A stretch of 64,000 nucleotides of DNA from the NCBI RefSeq assembly GCF_002286965.1, contig NZ_NSKD01000006.1, positions 62,001 to 126,000 on the forward strand. The letters run 5' to 3'. The position numbers and the translations under genes are program-made. The DNA comes from Halovibrio salipaludis. Lineage in GTDB: Bacteria > Pseudomonadota > Gammaproteobacteria > Pseudomonadales > Oleiphilaceae. Positions 17,608-25,570 of this stretch are shown here, in pieces. Below the pieces are notes generated by a model. It was not told the DNA's origin. It saw only the letters and a program-made list of their open reading frames with translations, and ran no database searches. Numbering within the stretch: the first letter of the stretch is position 1; the number at the start of each line of letters is the position of its first letter.

Positions 17608-18489
17608 GTGACACCAACCACACTTCTCCACCGGCTGACCCGCTGGGAACGCCTGAATTTCCTGCTGACCAACCGCATACCCAGGCGTTGGGCAACCCTC
17701 TTCATGGGCCGTTTCAGCCGCATCCGCCACCCATGGATCAAAAAGCCATGCATGGGCCTGTGGCAGTTCTTTGCGGGCGACCTCCGCCTGGAGGAGGCCG
17801 AGAAAACGGAATTCGACAGCATGCACGATTGCTTCGTTCGAGCCCTGCGCCCCGGCATGCGCCCGCTGGACCCTGATCCTGCACGGCTCGTCAGCCCCTG
17901 CGACGGCATTATTGGTGCCATGGGCGAAACCAATGGCACACAGGTATTCCAGGCCAAGGGCTACCCCTACGATCTCGCGGAACTGCTGGGAGATGACACG
18001 CTTGCCGAGCGCTACCGCAACGGTTCATTCCTGACGTTGCGCATCACCGCCAGCATGTACCATCGCTTTCATGCGCCCGATGCCTGCCAGTTGCACCAGA
18101 TCCGTTACATCTCCGGGGATACCTGGAACGTCAACCCAGTCGCGCTGAAGCGTGTTGAGAAGCTTTTCTGCCGAAACGAACGCGCCATCCTTGAACTGCA
18201 CCTACCGCCCGCAAAAACCGGCGACGAGCCCGCCAGCATCCTGCTGGTACCGGTCGCCGCCATCCTGGTCGCCAGTATCCGCCTGTACGCCCTGGAATAC
18301 CCACTTAACCTGCGCTACGAGGGAGCGAACCACATTCCCTGCAGCACCCAATATGAGCGTGGCGAGGAGATGGGGTACTTCGAGCAGGGCTCAACCATCA
18401 TCGTGCTCACGGGACCGGAGCTGACGCTCCATCCAGCCCTCCAGGAGGGGCAGACGATTCACATGGGAGAACCTGTCCTCAACCGGTAA
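17608..18489 (+). CDS. psd: Phosphatidylserine decarboxylase proenzyme
   Basis: 293 residues from GTG 17608; the frame continues upstream to 17491, but the family's N-terminus (LTRWERLNFLLTNRIPRRWA) begins here. Conserved features are LVSPCDGIIG (for SPADG), the MYHRFHAP block, and the self-cleavage site G261-S262-T263 in YFEQGSTIIVL, which generates the pyruvoyl group on Ser262 and a 32-residue alpha chain. The enzyme converts phosphatidylserine to phosphatidylethanolamine at the inner membrane. It is divergent from the PEMT-like gene, which could use its product, and 73 bases ahead of the Mpo1-like gene on the same strand. The start codon is the least certain part. Confidence 0.9.
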   Translation: MTPTTLLHRLTRWERLNFLLTNRIPRRWATLFMGRFSRIRHPWIKKPCMGLWQFFAGDLRLEEAEKTEFDSMHDCFVRALRPGMRPLDPDPARLVSPCDGIIGAMGETNGTQVFQAKGYPYDLAELLGDDTLAERYRNGSFLTLRITASMYHRFHAPDACQLHQIRYISGDTWNVNPVALKRVEKLFCRNERAILELHLPPAKTGDEPASILLVPVAAILVASIRLYALEYPLNLRYEGANHIPCSTQYERGEEMGYFEQGSTIIVLTGPELTLHPALQEGQTIHMGEPVLNR

Positions 18490-18494
18490 AGCCC

Positions 18495-18512
18495 CTGTCA
18501 ACAAACTATCAC
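18495..18512 (+). promoter_or_regulatory. Candidate PhoB box upstream of the Mpo1-like gene
   Basis: CTGTCAA-CAAA-CTATCAC, 7+4+7 spacing, 12 of 14 consensus positions, AT-rich spacer. It lies immediately after the psd stop and 50 bases before the Mpo1-like ATG. GACAAT about 10 bases downstream could be the -10 element, the spacing expected at PhoB-activated promoters. Confidence 0.55.
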
Positions 18513-18562
18513 GACCCCTGCCTGACAATAGGGTTGCGATATAAACAACTACTGGAGTGACA

Positions 18563-19198
18563 ATGATCAACATACTGAGAGAGCTTGAGGAACAACGCTG
18601 GGACGACCACCGCTACTATCACCAGAGCCGGATCAATCAGTCGCTGCATCTGGTCAGCGCATTCAGCTTCCTGACCGCCTATTTCTACCTCGCCATCAAC
18701 CCGATGGTCTCGGCGTTCATGGGCTGGGGCGTGGCCATGATGTCGCGCCAGATCGGGCATTTCTTCTTTGAGCCCCATGACTACGACAAGGTGAACCACG
18801 TCTCGCACTCCTACAAGGAAGAGATCAAGGTGGGGTACAACCTCAAACGCAAGGTGGTGCTGCTCTCGGTCTGGGCACTGACACCAGTGGCGCTGTGGAT
18901 GAACCCTGGGTTTTTCGGGCTTCTGGAGGCGCAGACCAGCTGGAACGGCTACTTCTACAATCTGTCATTGATCTGGATTGCCCTGGGCATGGCAGCATTG
19001 CTGTTCCGCACGGTGCAGCTCTTTTTCATCCGCGATGTCCCCACCGGTGTGATCTGGCTGCTGAAGATCATCACCGATCCGTTCAATGACATCCGGATGT
19101 ACTACCGCTCGCCGTTCTACCTCATGCGCGGACAGTTGATCGACCCCATGGACGATCTTGATCCGCCCCATGCCGAGACGGAACACGCCAATCACTGA
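18563..19198 (+). CDS. Mpo1/DUF962-like integral membrane protein
   Basis: 211 residues from ATG 18563, with GGAG five to seven bases upstream; a GTG six bases earlier is less likely. The N-terminal part holds YYHQSRINQSLHLVSAFSFL and QIGHFFFEPHDYDKVNHVSH, a His-rich pattern resembling the Y-x-H-x5-N-x3-H and GHxxFE blocks of DUF962/Mpo1 proteins. Four to five hydrophobic segments follow. Yeast Mpo1 is an Fe2+-dependent dioxygenase acting on 2-hydroxy fatty acids. I infer an iron-dependent enzyme acting on membrane lipid chains, with moderate certainty. The gene follows psd, has its own candidate PhoB box, and overlaps the convergent aminotransferase gene by seven bases. Confidence 0.65.
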   Translation: MINILRELEEQRWDDHRYYHQSRINQSLHLVSAFSFLTAYFYLAINPMVSAFMGWGVAMMSRQIGHFFFEPHDYDKVNHVSHSYKEEIKVGYNLKRKVVLLSVWALTPVALWMNPGFFGLLEAQTSWNGYFYNLSLIWIALGMAALLFRTVQLFFIRDVPTGVIWLLKIITDPFNDIRMYYRSPFYLMRGQLIDPMDDLDPPHAETEHANH

Positions 19199-20901
19199 TC
19201 CGGAATCGGCGAGCCCGCAGCAGGGGCGTGGCGTCCAGCCCCTCCCCTGCCACGCAACCAGCAGCCCAGCATTTCGCGAAGAATCTGCTTTTTGATGCGC
19301 TTGTTCGTCAGGCGTCCATCGTTCCACCACCATCCGTCCGCCTCCATGGAACTGGCGGCGGCAATAAAGCGGTGCTGGACAGCATCGAAATCCTCGTCCG
19401 TGTAATTATGGCTGAAGATAAGGCGACCGGTTCCCGTCCAGGACAGGTGCAGTCCTTCCGCACGCAAATAGAACTGGAACAGCCAGTTGTACCGGCCTGG
19501 ACGGCTATAGATGACACTCCAGATTGAAACGAGATTCACAACCCGGACCGGCAGCTGTCGCAACTCCAGCGCGTGGTTGAGTTGTTCGACACGCCGGTCC
19601 CAGAGTGCGCGCATGTCGCGATAGACGCGCCGGATGGATGGGTCCTGGATGCGCTCCAGAAACACGTTCATTGAGGCCATCACGTAGGGGTGCGCATTGA
19701 AGGTCCCGCGGGCGAAGCAGACATCCGTGGGTCGATCATCGCGGAAGCGCTTCATTAGATGATGCTGCCCGCAGAGCACGCCAACCGGAAGGCCACCGCC
19801 GAGCGTCTTGCCATAGGTCACCATGTCCGCCTGTACCCCGAAATACTCCTGGGCACCGCCATAGGCTATGCGGAAACCGGAGAACACTTCGTCAAATATG
19901 AGCACGATGCCGCGCTGGGTACAGACCTCCCGTAAACGTCGTAACCAGTCCCCGTACCGGTCCGGATCAAACGCACAATGGCGGTCACTGTTCACAAGCG
20001 TTGCATCGCCGGGAGCACCACCGTTGGGGTGGAGCGCCTGGAAGGGACTGACAAGGACACAGGCAATATCCGTGCGGGTGCGAAGCACGCGCAACGTCTG
20101 CTGATCCATATCCTTGAGCGTATAGACGTCGTTAACCGCACGTTGCGTCCCGATACCGGGCTGAACCCCGTCCCACCAACCGTGATAGGCGCCGCAGAAC
20201 CGCACAAGATGGGAACGCCCCGTATGATAGCGGGCCAGTCGTGTCGCCTGCATCACGGCCTCGGTACCCGACATGTGGAATGACACTTCATCGAGCCCGG
20301 AAATGTCCTTGATCCGCTCCACGTTATCCAGCACCAGAGGGTGATAGGTGCCCAACACTGGCCCCAGGTTGCGCACCCGGTTTACGCCCTCGTCGATACA
20401 GCTCTTGTAAAAATCGTACCCGAAGACGTTCACCCCATAGGACCCGGACAGATCGTAGTGCCAGTGGCCATCGATATCCCTGATGCGGGTGCCGGCCGAT
20501 GCATCCGCAACCATGCCCGGCATCAGATGGTCGCGCACGGCGCTGCGGAACTGGAACGGTACCCGATAGCTGTTGATGAACTGGGTATCAGAGAGGTGTT
20601 GCTCCAGCGACGAGGTCAACTGCCCCGACTCCGAGGTGGCGCCACGCAGCCGTGCACTGAGTGCCTGGAACCCCTCGCGCCGGCGCTGCGCGATGGACTC
20701 CGGTGCGCCATCGCAATTGAAAAGGGCATCGCCCTGGAACTCGTAGAAAGGGACCCACCGGGCAACACGGCGGGCCATCTTTGAGTGGCCCTGAAGCGAG
20801 GGGTGTTTGGCCCGTGAGAGTTCCAGCCGCCAGTAGAGGCGATTCAGCGTAAAAGCGACCAACAGGATAACCAGCACTGCCAGTGCATAGGTGGCTCCCA
20901 T
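19192..20901 (-). CDS. Membrane-anchored class III (GSAM-like) PLP aminotransferase
   Basis: 569 residues. A single N-terminal membrane helix (about 5-20) and a positively charged stretch precede a complete fold-type I aminotransferase: SGTEAVMQATRLAR (211-224), AYHGWWDG, FDEVFSGFR with D337 holding the PLP ring nitrogen, and the Schiff-base lysine K365 in VTYGKTLGGGLPVG. The closest broad family is glutamate-1-semialdehyde aminomutase-like, but those enzymes are soluble and about 430 residues. The membrane anchor and lipid-gene neighbours suggest a hydrophobic amino-acceptor, for example a lipid aldehyde or ketone. A PhoB-box-like repeat lies 53 bases upstream. Fold and cofactor are certain; the substrate is not. 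Confidence 0.85.
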   Translation of the reverse strand: MGATYALAVLVILLVAFTLNRLYWRLELSRAKHPSLQGHSKMARRVARWVPFYEFQGDALFNCDGAPESIAQRRREGFQALSARLRGATSESGQLTSSLEQHLSDTQFINSYRVPFQFRSAVRDHLMPGMVADASAGTRIRDIDGHWHYDLSGSYGVNVFGYDFYKSCIDEGVNRVRNLGPVLGTYHPLVLDNVERIKDISGLDEVSFHMSGTEAVMQATRLARYHTGRSHLVRFCGAYHGWWDGVQPGIGTQRAVNDVYTLKDMDQQTLRVLRTRTDIACVLVSPFQALHPNGGAPGDATLVNSDRHCAFDPDRYGDWLRRLREVCTQRGIVLIFDEVFSGFRIAYGGAQEYFGVQADMVTYGKTLGGGLPVGVLCGQHHLMKRFRDDRPTDVCFARGTFNAHPYVMASMNVFLERIQDPSIRRVYRDMRALWDRRVEQLNHALELRQLPVRVVNLVSIWSVIYSRPGRYNWLFQFYLRAEGLHLSWTGTGRLIFSHNYTDEDFDAVQHRFIAAASSMEADGWWWNDGRLTNKRIKKQILREMLGCWLRGRGGAGRHAPAAGSPIPDQ

Positions 20902-20954
20902 AACATGCTCCTGTTTTGGATAGAAGATGACAGGGTCCAGTCTGGCGCCGGATT

Positions 20955-20972
20955 GTTAGAGGGATATGACAA
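20955..20972 (-). promoter_or_regulatory. Candidate PhoB box upstream of the membrane aminotransferase
   Basis: Minus strand TTGTCAT-ATCC-CTCTAAC, 7+4+7 spacing, 12 of 14 consensus positions, 53 bases before the ATG. A single extra CTGTCAT half site lies closer to the gene at 20927-20933. Confidence 0.5.
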
Positions 20973-21000
20973 CCGGGCGATGATCCTGGCATGTGGCCCG

Positions 21001-21018
21001 CTGTAACAACGCTGTCAT
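21001..21018 (+). promoter_or_regulatory. Candidate PhoB box upstream of arsC
   Basis: CTGTAAC-AACG-CTGTCAT, 7+4+7 spacing, 12 of 14 consensus positions, 48 bases before the arsC start. It is back to back with the box facing the aminotransferase, so this 165-base divergent region carries one box in each direction. Confidence 0.6.
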
Positions 21019-21066
21019 AAAAGGTTGGTTCACTAATTTTTCATCGTGCGGTGAGGTGGTGTCGAA

Positions 21067-21603
21067 TTGAGTGAACAACAACCCTATAACGTCCTTTTCG
21101 TGTGTACCGGGAACAGTGCCAGAAGCATTTTCGGTGAGGTATTGATCAACCGGTTAGGTAACGGACGCTTCAGAGGCTTCAGTGCGGGAAGCAACCCTGA
21201 GGGATCCGTGCATCCGATTGCTCTGAAGTACCTCGACAGCATGGGGTTCGACACATCGGGCCTTCGAAGCAAAAGCTGGGACGAATTCCATGGACCCGAT
21301 GCCCCGGATTTCGATTTTGTCTTTACGGTATGCGACAAAGCCGCTGCTGAACCCTGCCCGGTGTGGCCTGGGCAACCAATAACGGCGCACTGGGGGCTTG
21401 AGGATCCGGTGATAGCCGATCCAGGTGAGTCCGCCTCTGACGAGGCCAGGCTGAAACCCTACAAAGCCACCTTTGCGATGCTGCGCAAGCGCATACAGCT
21501 TCTGATGAACCTGCCTATTACCTCACTGGATCGCATGAAGCTCGAGCATGAAGTCCGGGAAATAGGCAGAAAAGCCGATGACGACCTGGAGACGCCGGAA
21601 TAG
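21067..21603 (+). CDS. arsC: Arsenate reductase / low-molecular-weight phosphatase family protein
   Basis: 178 residues from a TTG start at 21067, with a GAGG-containing site about 10 bases upstream; no better in-frame start is seen. The P-loop is VLFVCTGNSARSI (C13-x5-R19). C89 and C97 in TVCDKAAAEPCPVWPGQP provide the redox relay used by thioredoxin-coupled arsenate reductases, and HWGLEDP supplies the conserved Asp. It reduces As(V) to As(III) in the cytoplasm. No arsR, arsB or acr3 is nearby. The PhoB-box-like repeat upstream suggests induction when phosphate transporters would also bring in arsenate. A plain protein-tyrosine-phosphatase role is less likely given the cysteine pair. Confidence 0.88.
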   Translation: MSEQQPYNVLFVCTGNSARSIFGEVLINRLGNGRFRGFSAGSNPEGSVHPIALKYLDSMGFDTSGLRSKSWDEFHGPDAPDFDFVFTVCDKAAAEPCPVWPGQPITAHWGLEDPVIADPGESASDEARLKPYKATFAMLRKRIQLLMNLPITSLDRMKLEHEVREIGRKADDDLETPE

Positions 21604-21769
21604 CCCTGCAGGCTCACGCCAACACTTTTTAGCTCTCGGGAATGATGTTGCGCTTACCCACCCCATACTGAGGTGGCCAGTTACATCCTGAAACTTCGAT
21701 TCATAAAACAGCCACCTCTCACGCGTATAAAGCACAAGCACTCAATGAGCAGTTATCCGGAGGCAGTCC

Positions 21770-23563
21770 GTGAGCTTGAGCAGTCTTGAAGCAGAACTGG
21801 ATCGAGTTCTTGACAATAAACTGATCCAGACACTCTTCCAGCCCATCATCGATGCTCAGAAAGCCACCATTGAAGGTTTTGAAGCGCTCAGCAGAGGTCC
21901 CTCCGACAGCCCTCTGCACCCGGCCCCAGTGCTTTTTGAAACGGCTGAACGCGGCAATCGCAGCCTGGAGCTGGAAAACGAATGCCTGCATGCAACCCGT
22001 CAGGCCTGGCAGAGCACTCACCGGACCCAGACCCTTTTCGTCAACGTCAGTCCGGACAACCTGATACCCGGTCATCTCGACAGGGAGATACTGAAGGCCC
22101 TGTTGAACCCAAGTACCACGCCGCCGGACCGGATCGTTATCGAGCTTTCGGAGCGTTTTCCGGCCGCTGACATGGACGAACTCAAAAACTCGCTCAAATG
22201 GCTTAAAAGCAAAGGATTCAGAGTCGCACTGGACGACCTTGGTGCCGGGTATTCCGGGTTGAAACTCTGGTCCGAGGTTGAACCGGATTACGTCAAGATC
22301 GATCGCCATTTCATCCAGGACATCCACGAGGACCTGGTGAAGCGGGAATTCGTCCGCTCAGTCATGCAACTCTCGCAGCGACTGAACTGCCGTGTTATTG
22401 CGGAGGGCGTAGAGCGTTACCAGGAGTTGGAAGTATTGCAGGACCTGGGCGTACGTTACATTCAGGGATTTCTCTTTGGCCGCCCCAAAGCCGTCGCCAC
22501 GGCGAATATGGAGCCACTATCCCATCTGAAATCCGGACACCAACAAAGGGGCCGGCTCAGCGCGGCCAGCCTTATGCATTACGTGGACACACTGCACCCG
22601 GACGATACGCTGGGTGACGCCTGGGAACAGTTGCAGGCAAACCCCGGCGTTTTTGCACTGCCCGTTGTCGACAACACAGGCCATGCGAAGGGGGTCCTCC
22701 ACAAATGGCAGATCCTGGAACGTTTCGGAACCAACTTCGGTCGTGCGTTGCACGAAAAGAAACCAGTTGGGACCGCTATGGCCTCGGATGCGCTCGTTTT
22801 TGAAGTGGACACGCCCCTGGAAGAGCTCAGCCAGAAGCTCACTGAGGATGAGGACGATTACCTCAGGCAGCATTTCCTGGTGACGCGCAACGGTTTTTAC
22901 GAGGGCATGGGGGCGACCAGGGCGCTTCTGAAGCAGATTACCGAGCAACGCATCGACAAGGCCAGGCATTCCAACCCCTTGACCGGCTTACCCGGCAATG
23001 TACCCATCCAGAAAGAAATTGAACGCAGGCTTGGGGAGAAGCAGCACTTCTACCTGCTCTATTTCGACATCAGCGCCTTCAAGCCACTGAATGACCATCT
23101 CGGCTTTGCGACCGGAGACCGGTTGATCGTTCTTCTGGGCGAGCAGCTCCAGCGACACTTTAACTGGCCGGATGACACGATCGGCCATCTTGGCGGCGAT
23201 GATTTTCTGGTCTTCTCGCACGATCCGCGCCATGCGGTTGAGGCGACCAGTCTGGTCACGGAGCGATTCGACACCGAATGCCTGAAGCTTTATCCCGAAA
23301 AAGCTCAGCAAGTCGGCTTTATTGAAGCAGAGGACCGTACTGGTCAGTACCACACATGGCCGCTGGCCCATCTGACGACCGGCGTCATCAAGGTTACACC
23401 GGACACTGCTCATGATGTGGATTCGGTCGTTGAAGCAGCCACAGAAGCCAAACAGAGGGCAAAAAAGGGGTGTGAGTCGCACGCAACAAGGCCGCGAAAC
23501 GCGTCTGTTAAGAGCGATACACCCACCCCTGACTTCTGTAACAGATTCAGCGAAGCACTCTGA
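21770..23563 (+). CDS. EAL-CBS-GGDEF cyclic-di-GMP protein
   Basis: 597 residues from GTG 21770 with GGAGG six bases upstream. The EAL domain spans about 5-245: FEALSRG (E38-L40), NVSPDNL, ELSERF, DDLGAGYSGL and VKIDRHF, RVIAEGVE and QGFLFGRP, all metal and catalytic positions present, so phosphodiesterase activity is likely. Two CBS motifs fill about 265-390. A GGDEF domain follows, with GGDDF at 475-479, compatible with synthesis or GTP binding. No membrane segment is seen, so it is cytosolic with an internal CBS sensor, probably for nucleotides. It is followed by an LpxH-like gene and parA. The net direction of c-di-GMP turnover cannot be told from sequence. Confidence 0.9.
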   Translation: MSLSSLEAELDRVLDNKLIQTLFQPIIDAQKATIEGFEALSRGPSDSPLHPAPVLFETAERGNRSLELENECLHATRQAWQSTHRTQTLFVNVSPDNLIPGHLDREILKALLNPSTTPPDRIVIELSERFPAADMDELKNSLKWLKSKGFRVALDDLGAGYSGLKLWSEVEPDYVKIDRHFIQDIHEDLVKREFVRSVMQLSQRLNCRVIAEGVERYQELEVLQDLGVRYIQGFLFGRPKAVATANMEPLSHLKSGHQQRGRLSAASLMHYVDTLHPDDTLGDAWEQLQANPGVFALPVVDNTGHAKGVLHKWQILERFGTNFGRALHEKKPVGTAMASDALVFEVDTPLEELSQKLTEDEDDYLRQHFLVTRNGFYEGMGATRALLKQITEQRIDKARHSNPLTGLPGNVPIQKEIERRLGEKQHFYLLYFDISAFKPLNDHLGFATGDRLIVLLGEQLQRHFNWPDDTIGHLGGDDFLVFSHDPRHAVEATSLVTERFDTECLKLYPEKAQQVGFIEAEDRTGQYHTWPLAHLTTGVIKVTPDTAHDVDSVVEAATEAKQRAKKGCESHATRPRNASVKSDTPTPDFCNRFSEAL

Positions 23564-23695
23564 GTAATGCGGTCACTCCTCGTTGCCAGTGAACCTGCCA
23601 GCAATTGTCACGGTATTGAAAACGCGTATTAATCCCAGGGTCATCCGTTCATTGCATCCTCGTAATGGAAGGGCATGCAATAAGCGGAGGTGGTT

Positions 23696-24619
23696 GTGCA
23701 CGAATACCGGAGCGTCTTCATTTCGGATCTCCATTTAGGGTCACTGGACTGCCAGGTCGAGCATCTACTGGATTTTCTGGACTCGGTGACCTGTGAACGG
23801 CTGTACCTGGTGGGCGATGTCATCGACCTGATTGCCATGCAGCGCCGGGTATTTCTTCCGGAAAGCCATCTCGAGGTTATCCGCAGGGTGATGGCGTTGG
23901 CGAGCAACGGTGTCCATGTCGTCTACATCCCCGGTAATCATGACGAGTTTCTGCGCTCGTTCTGTGGCCAGACTATCGCGGGCATTGAACTGCGTGAAAG
24001 CACACAGCACACCATGGCCGATGGCCGCTTATTCCACCTCTGTCACGGCGATGAATTCGACCAGGCAGTCCGCTGTAGTCCCTTGATGCTGTTGGTCGGG
24101 AGTCCTTTGCATGAACTCCTCGTTCGCGCGAACCGCTGGACCAACTATTGGCGGCGCTTGCGCAGAAAACCGTACTGGTCCCTTGCGGGCTACATCAAAC
24201 AGCGTCTGGGAAAGGCCAGGGCCTTTATTGCACGCTTTGAGCACGCGGTGTTGATGGCCGGGAGAAGAGGCCGGGTTGACGGCACGATCTGTGGCCATAT
24301 CCACTCTGCGGGATTCCGCCTCGGTGAGGATCACCTTTACTGTAACGATGGGGACTGGGTGGAGCACTGCACAGCGTTGGTTGAGGATTATGCGGGCCGG
24401 CTCAGCCTGATGCATTGGTCCGAGCATCCGCACATTGTTGCCAAGGAGCCGTCGCAAGACACCGCATTGGATGAAGAGGCCTGCGTGAACTATCCGAATT
24501 CTCCCTCCCCAACCCGGTACCAGCAGAAAGGCAGTTCCCCAAAGAGGCCCAATGCAAGCGCAGGACTGACAGCGAGACATCACCAGAAACCAGGGTTTGA
24601 AGATGGGACGTGTCATTGA
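23696..24619 (+). CDS. LpxH-like calcineurin-family metallophosphoesterase
   Basis: 307 residues from GTG 23696, six bases after GCGGAGG; a GTG at 23690 lies inside that site. Canonical metal motifs are all present: FISDLHLGS, YLVGDVIDLI, YIPGNHDEFL, LFHLCHGDEF and TICGHIHSAG. The pattern is that of the UDP-2,3-diacylglucosamine hydrolase (LpxH) group, which cleaves a pyrophosphate bond in lipid A synthesis. A 50-residue low-complexity tail after about 258 is unusual. Since a second, canonical LpxH may exist elsewhere, a different phosphodiester substrate is possible. It lies between the c-di-GMP gene and parA. Confidence 0.85.
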   Translation: MHEYRSVFISDLHLGSLDCQVEHLLDFLDSVTCERLYLVGDVIDLIAMQRRVFLPESHLEVIRRVMALASNGVHVVYIPGNHDEFLRSFCGQTIAGIELRESTQHTMADGRLFHLCHGDEFDQAVRCSPLMLLVGSPLHELLVRANRWTNYWRRLRRKPYWSLAGYIKQRLGKARAFIARFEHAVLMAGRRGRVDGTICGHIHSAGFRLGEDHLYCNDGDWVEHCTALVEDYAGRLSLMHWSEHPHIVAKEPSQDTALDEEACVNYPNSPSPTRYQQKGSSPKRPNASAGLTARHHQKPGFEDGTCH

Positions 24620-24627
24620 ACTGACAT
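24610..24627 (+). promoter_or_regulatory. Candidate PhoB box upstream of parA
   Basis: GTGTCAT-TGAA-CTGACAT, 7+4+7 spacing, 12 of 14 consensus positions, 60 bases before the parA ATG. It overlaps the end of the preceding gene, and a likely -10 (TATGAT at 24649) is farther away than usual, so it is less certain than the others. Confidence 0.35.
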
Positions 24628-24687
24628 AATATCCGCCAGCCTGATACGTATGATGCGCGCTGAATTCCAGTCGACTGGTAAGCATGC

Positions 24688-25434
24688 ATGCAGGTTATCG
24701 CCTTTCACAACCTTAAAGGTGGCGTCGGTAAGACCTCAGCCGCCGTGAATATCGCGTATCTTGCGAGCCAGGAGGGCATATCCACACTGCTCTGGGATCT
24801 TGACCCACAAGGTGCCGCCACATGGTTCCTTTCCGGGGACGATCAGCAGATAGGGAAAAAGCTCGGGCCCCTGATCAAGGGTAAGTCACCCATCGGAGAT
24901 TTCGTTCAACACACGCCCTACTCCAGACTTGAATTGATCCCCGCGCATCAGAGCGCGCGCAATTTCGACATCAAGCTTAATCAGAGCAACGCCGAGAACC
25001 CATTTAAAACATGGCTCAAACCGCTGTCCGAGGAGACAGCCCTGATTATTCTCGATTGTCCCCCGTCTCTATCGGAGCTCGCCGAGCAGGTTCTGAAAAC
25101 CGCAAACGCAATTTACGTTCCGGTTATCCCGACGTGGCTCTCCCTCAACAGCTGGCAGCAAATGAACGCATTTGCCAAGGACCAGAAGGTGAAACCGAAA
25201 CGTATGCGCCCCTTTTTCTCCATGGTCGACCGACGCAAGAGCCTGCATCGCGAAATTGTGGACAATCGGGCGACAGCACTGCCCAGAGCACTGACAACGG
25301 CCATTCCCAATGCCAGCGCAATCGAGAAAATGGGTGAGCATCGAAAGCCACTGGAGCTCATCGATCGCCACGGCCGGGCAGCGCGTGCCTACCGCGAGCT
25401 GTGGCTGGAAATCCGGGCAAAACTGAAACTGTAA
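24688..25434 (+). CDS. Orphan ParA/MinD-family P-loop ATPase
   Basis: 248 residues. Deviant Walker A KGGVGKTSAAVNIAY (10-24) with the signature first Lys, switch I region DLDPQGAATW, and Walker B LIILDCPPSLSEL. These ATPases dimerise on DNA or membranes to place chromosomes, plasmids or protein machines. There is no ParB partner, HTH extension or parS-like inverted repeat beside it, so this is not the chromosomal partition locus. Its position behind an EAL-GGDEF gene and a phosphoesterase suggests a cargo-positioning or unrelated signalling role. A second ATG at 24684 is out of frame. Confidence 0.85.
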   Translation: MQVIAFHNLKGGVGKTSAAVNIAYLASQEGISTLLWDLDPQGAATWFLSGDDQQIGKKLGPLIKGKSPIGDFVQHTPYSRLELIPAHQSARNFDIKLNQSNAENPFKTWLKPLSEETALIILDCPPSLSELAEQVLKTANAIYVPVIPTWLSLNSWQQMNAFAKDQKVKPKRMRPFFSMVDRRKSLHREIVDNRATALPRALTTAIPNASAIEKMGEHRKPLELIDRHGRAARAYRELWLEIRAKLKL

Positions 25435-25570
25435 TCTTCCAGTGAACATCCGACCCTAAATCAAGTCCAAACCTGTGCACTGACGCAGGGAGGCCTGGCT
25501 CCAGATGGCGCTCCAGACTGGAGACAGTAGCAGGCAACCGCGATCACAGCCCCGCGGCTGGCAGGATCAT

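Noticed and set aside
21660-21730. GAGGTGG and CCACCTC inverted repeat upstream of the EAL-GGDEF gene
   Set aside because: Seven-base arms about 40 bases apart with no T run or operator symmetry; could be chance in a GC-rich gap.
23600-23640. PhoB-like half sites (TTGTCAC and GGTCAT) before the LpxH-like gene
   Set aside because: Only one half site matches; the second 7-mer at the right spacing (TTGAAAA) matches at three positions. Too weak to call.
24684-24688. An ATG four bases before the parA start
   Set aside because: It is in another frame and gives no protein; the ATG at 24688 begins the P-loop ATPase with correct spacing to Walker A.
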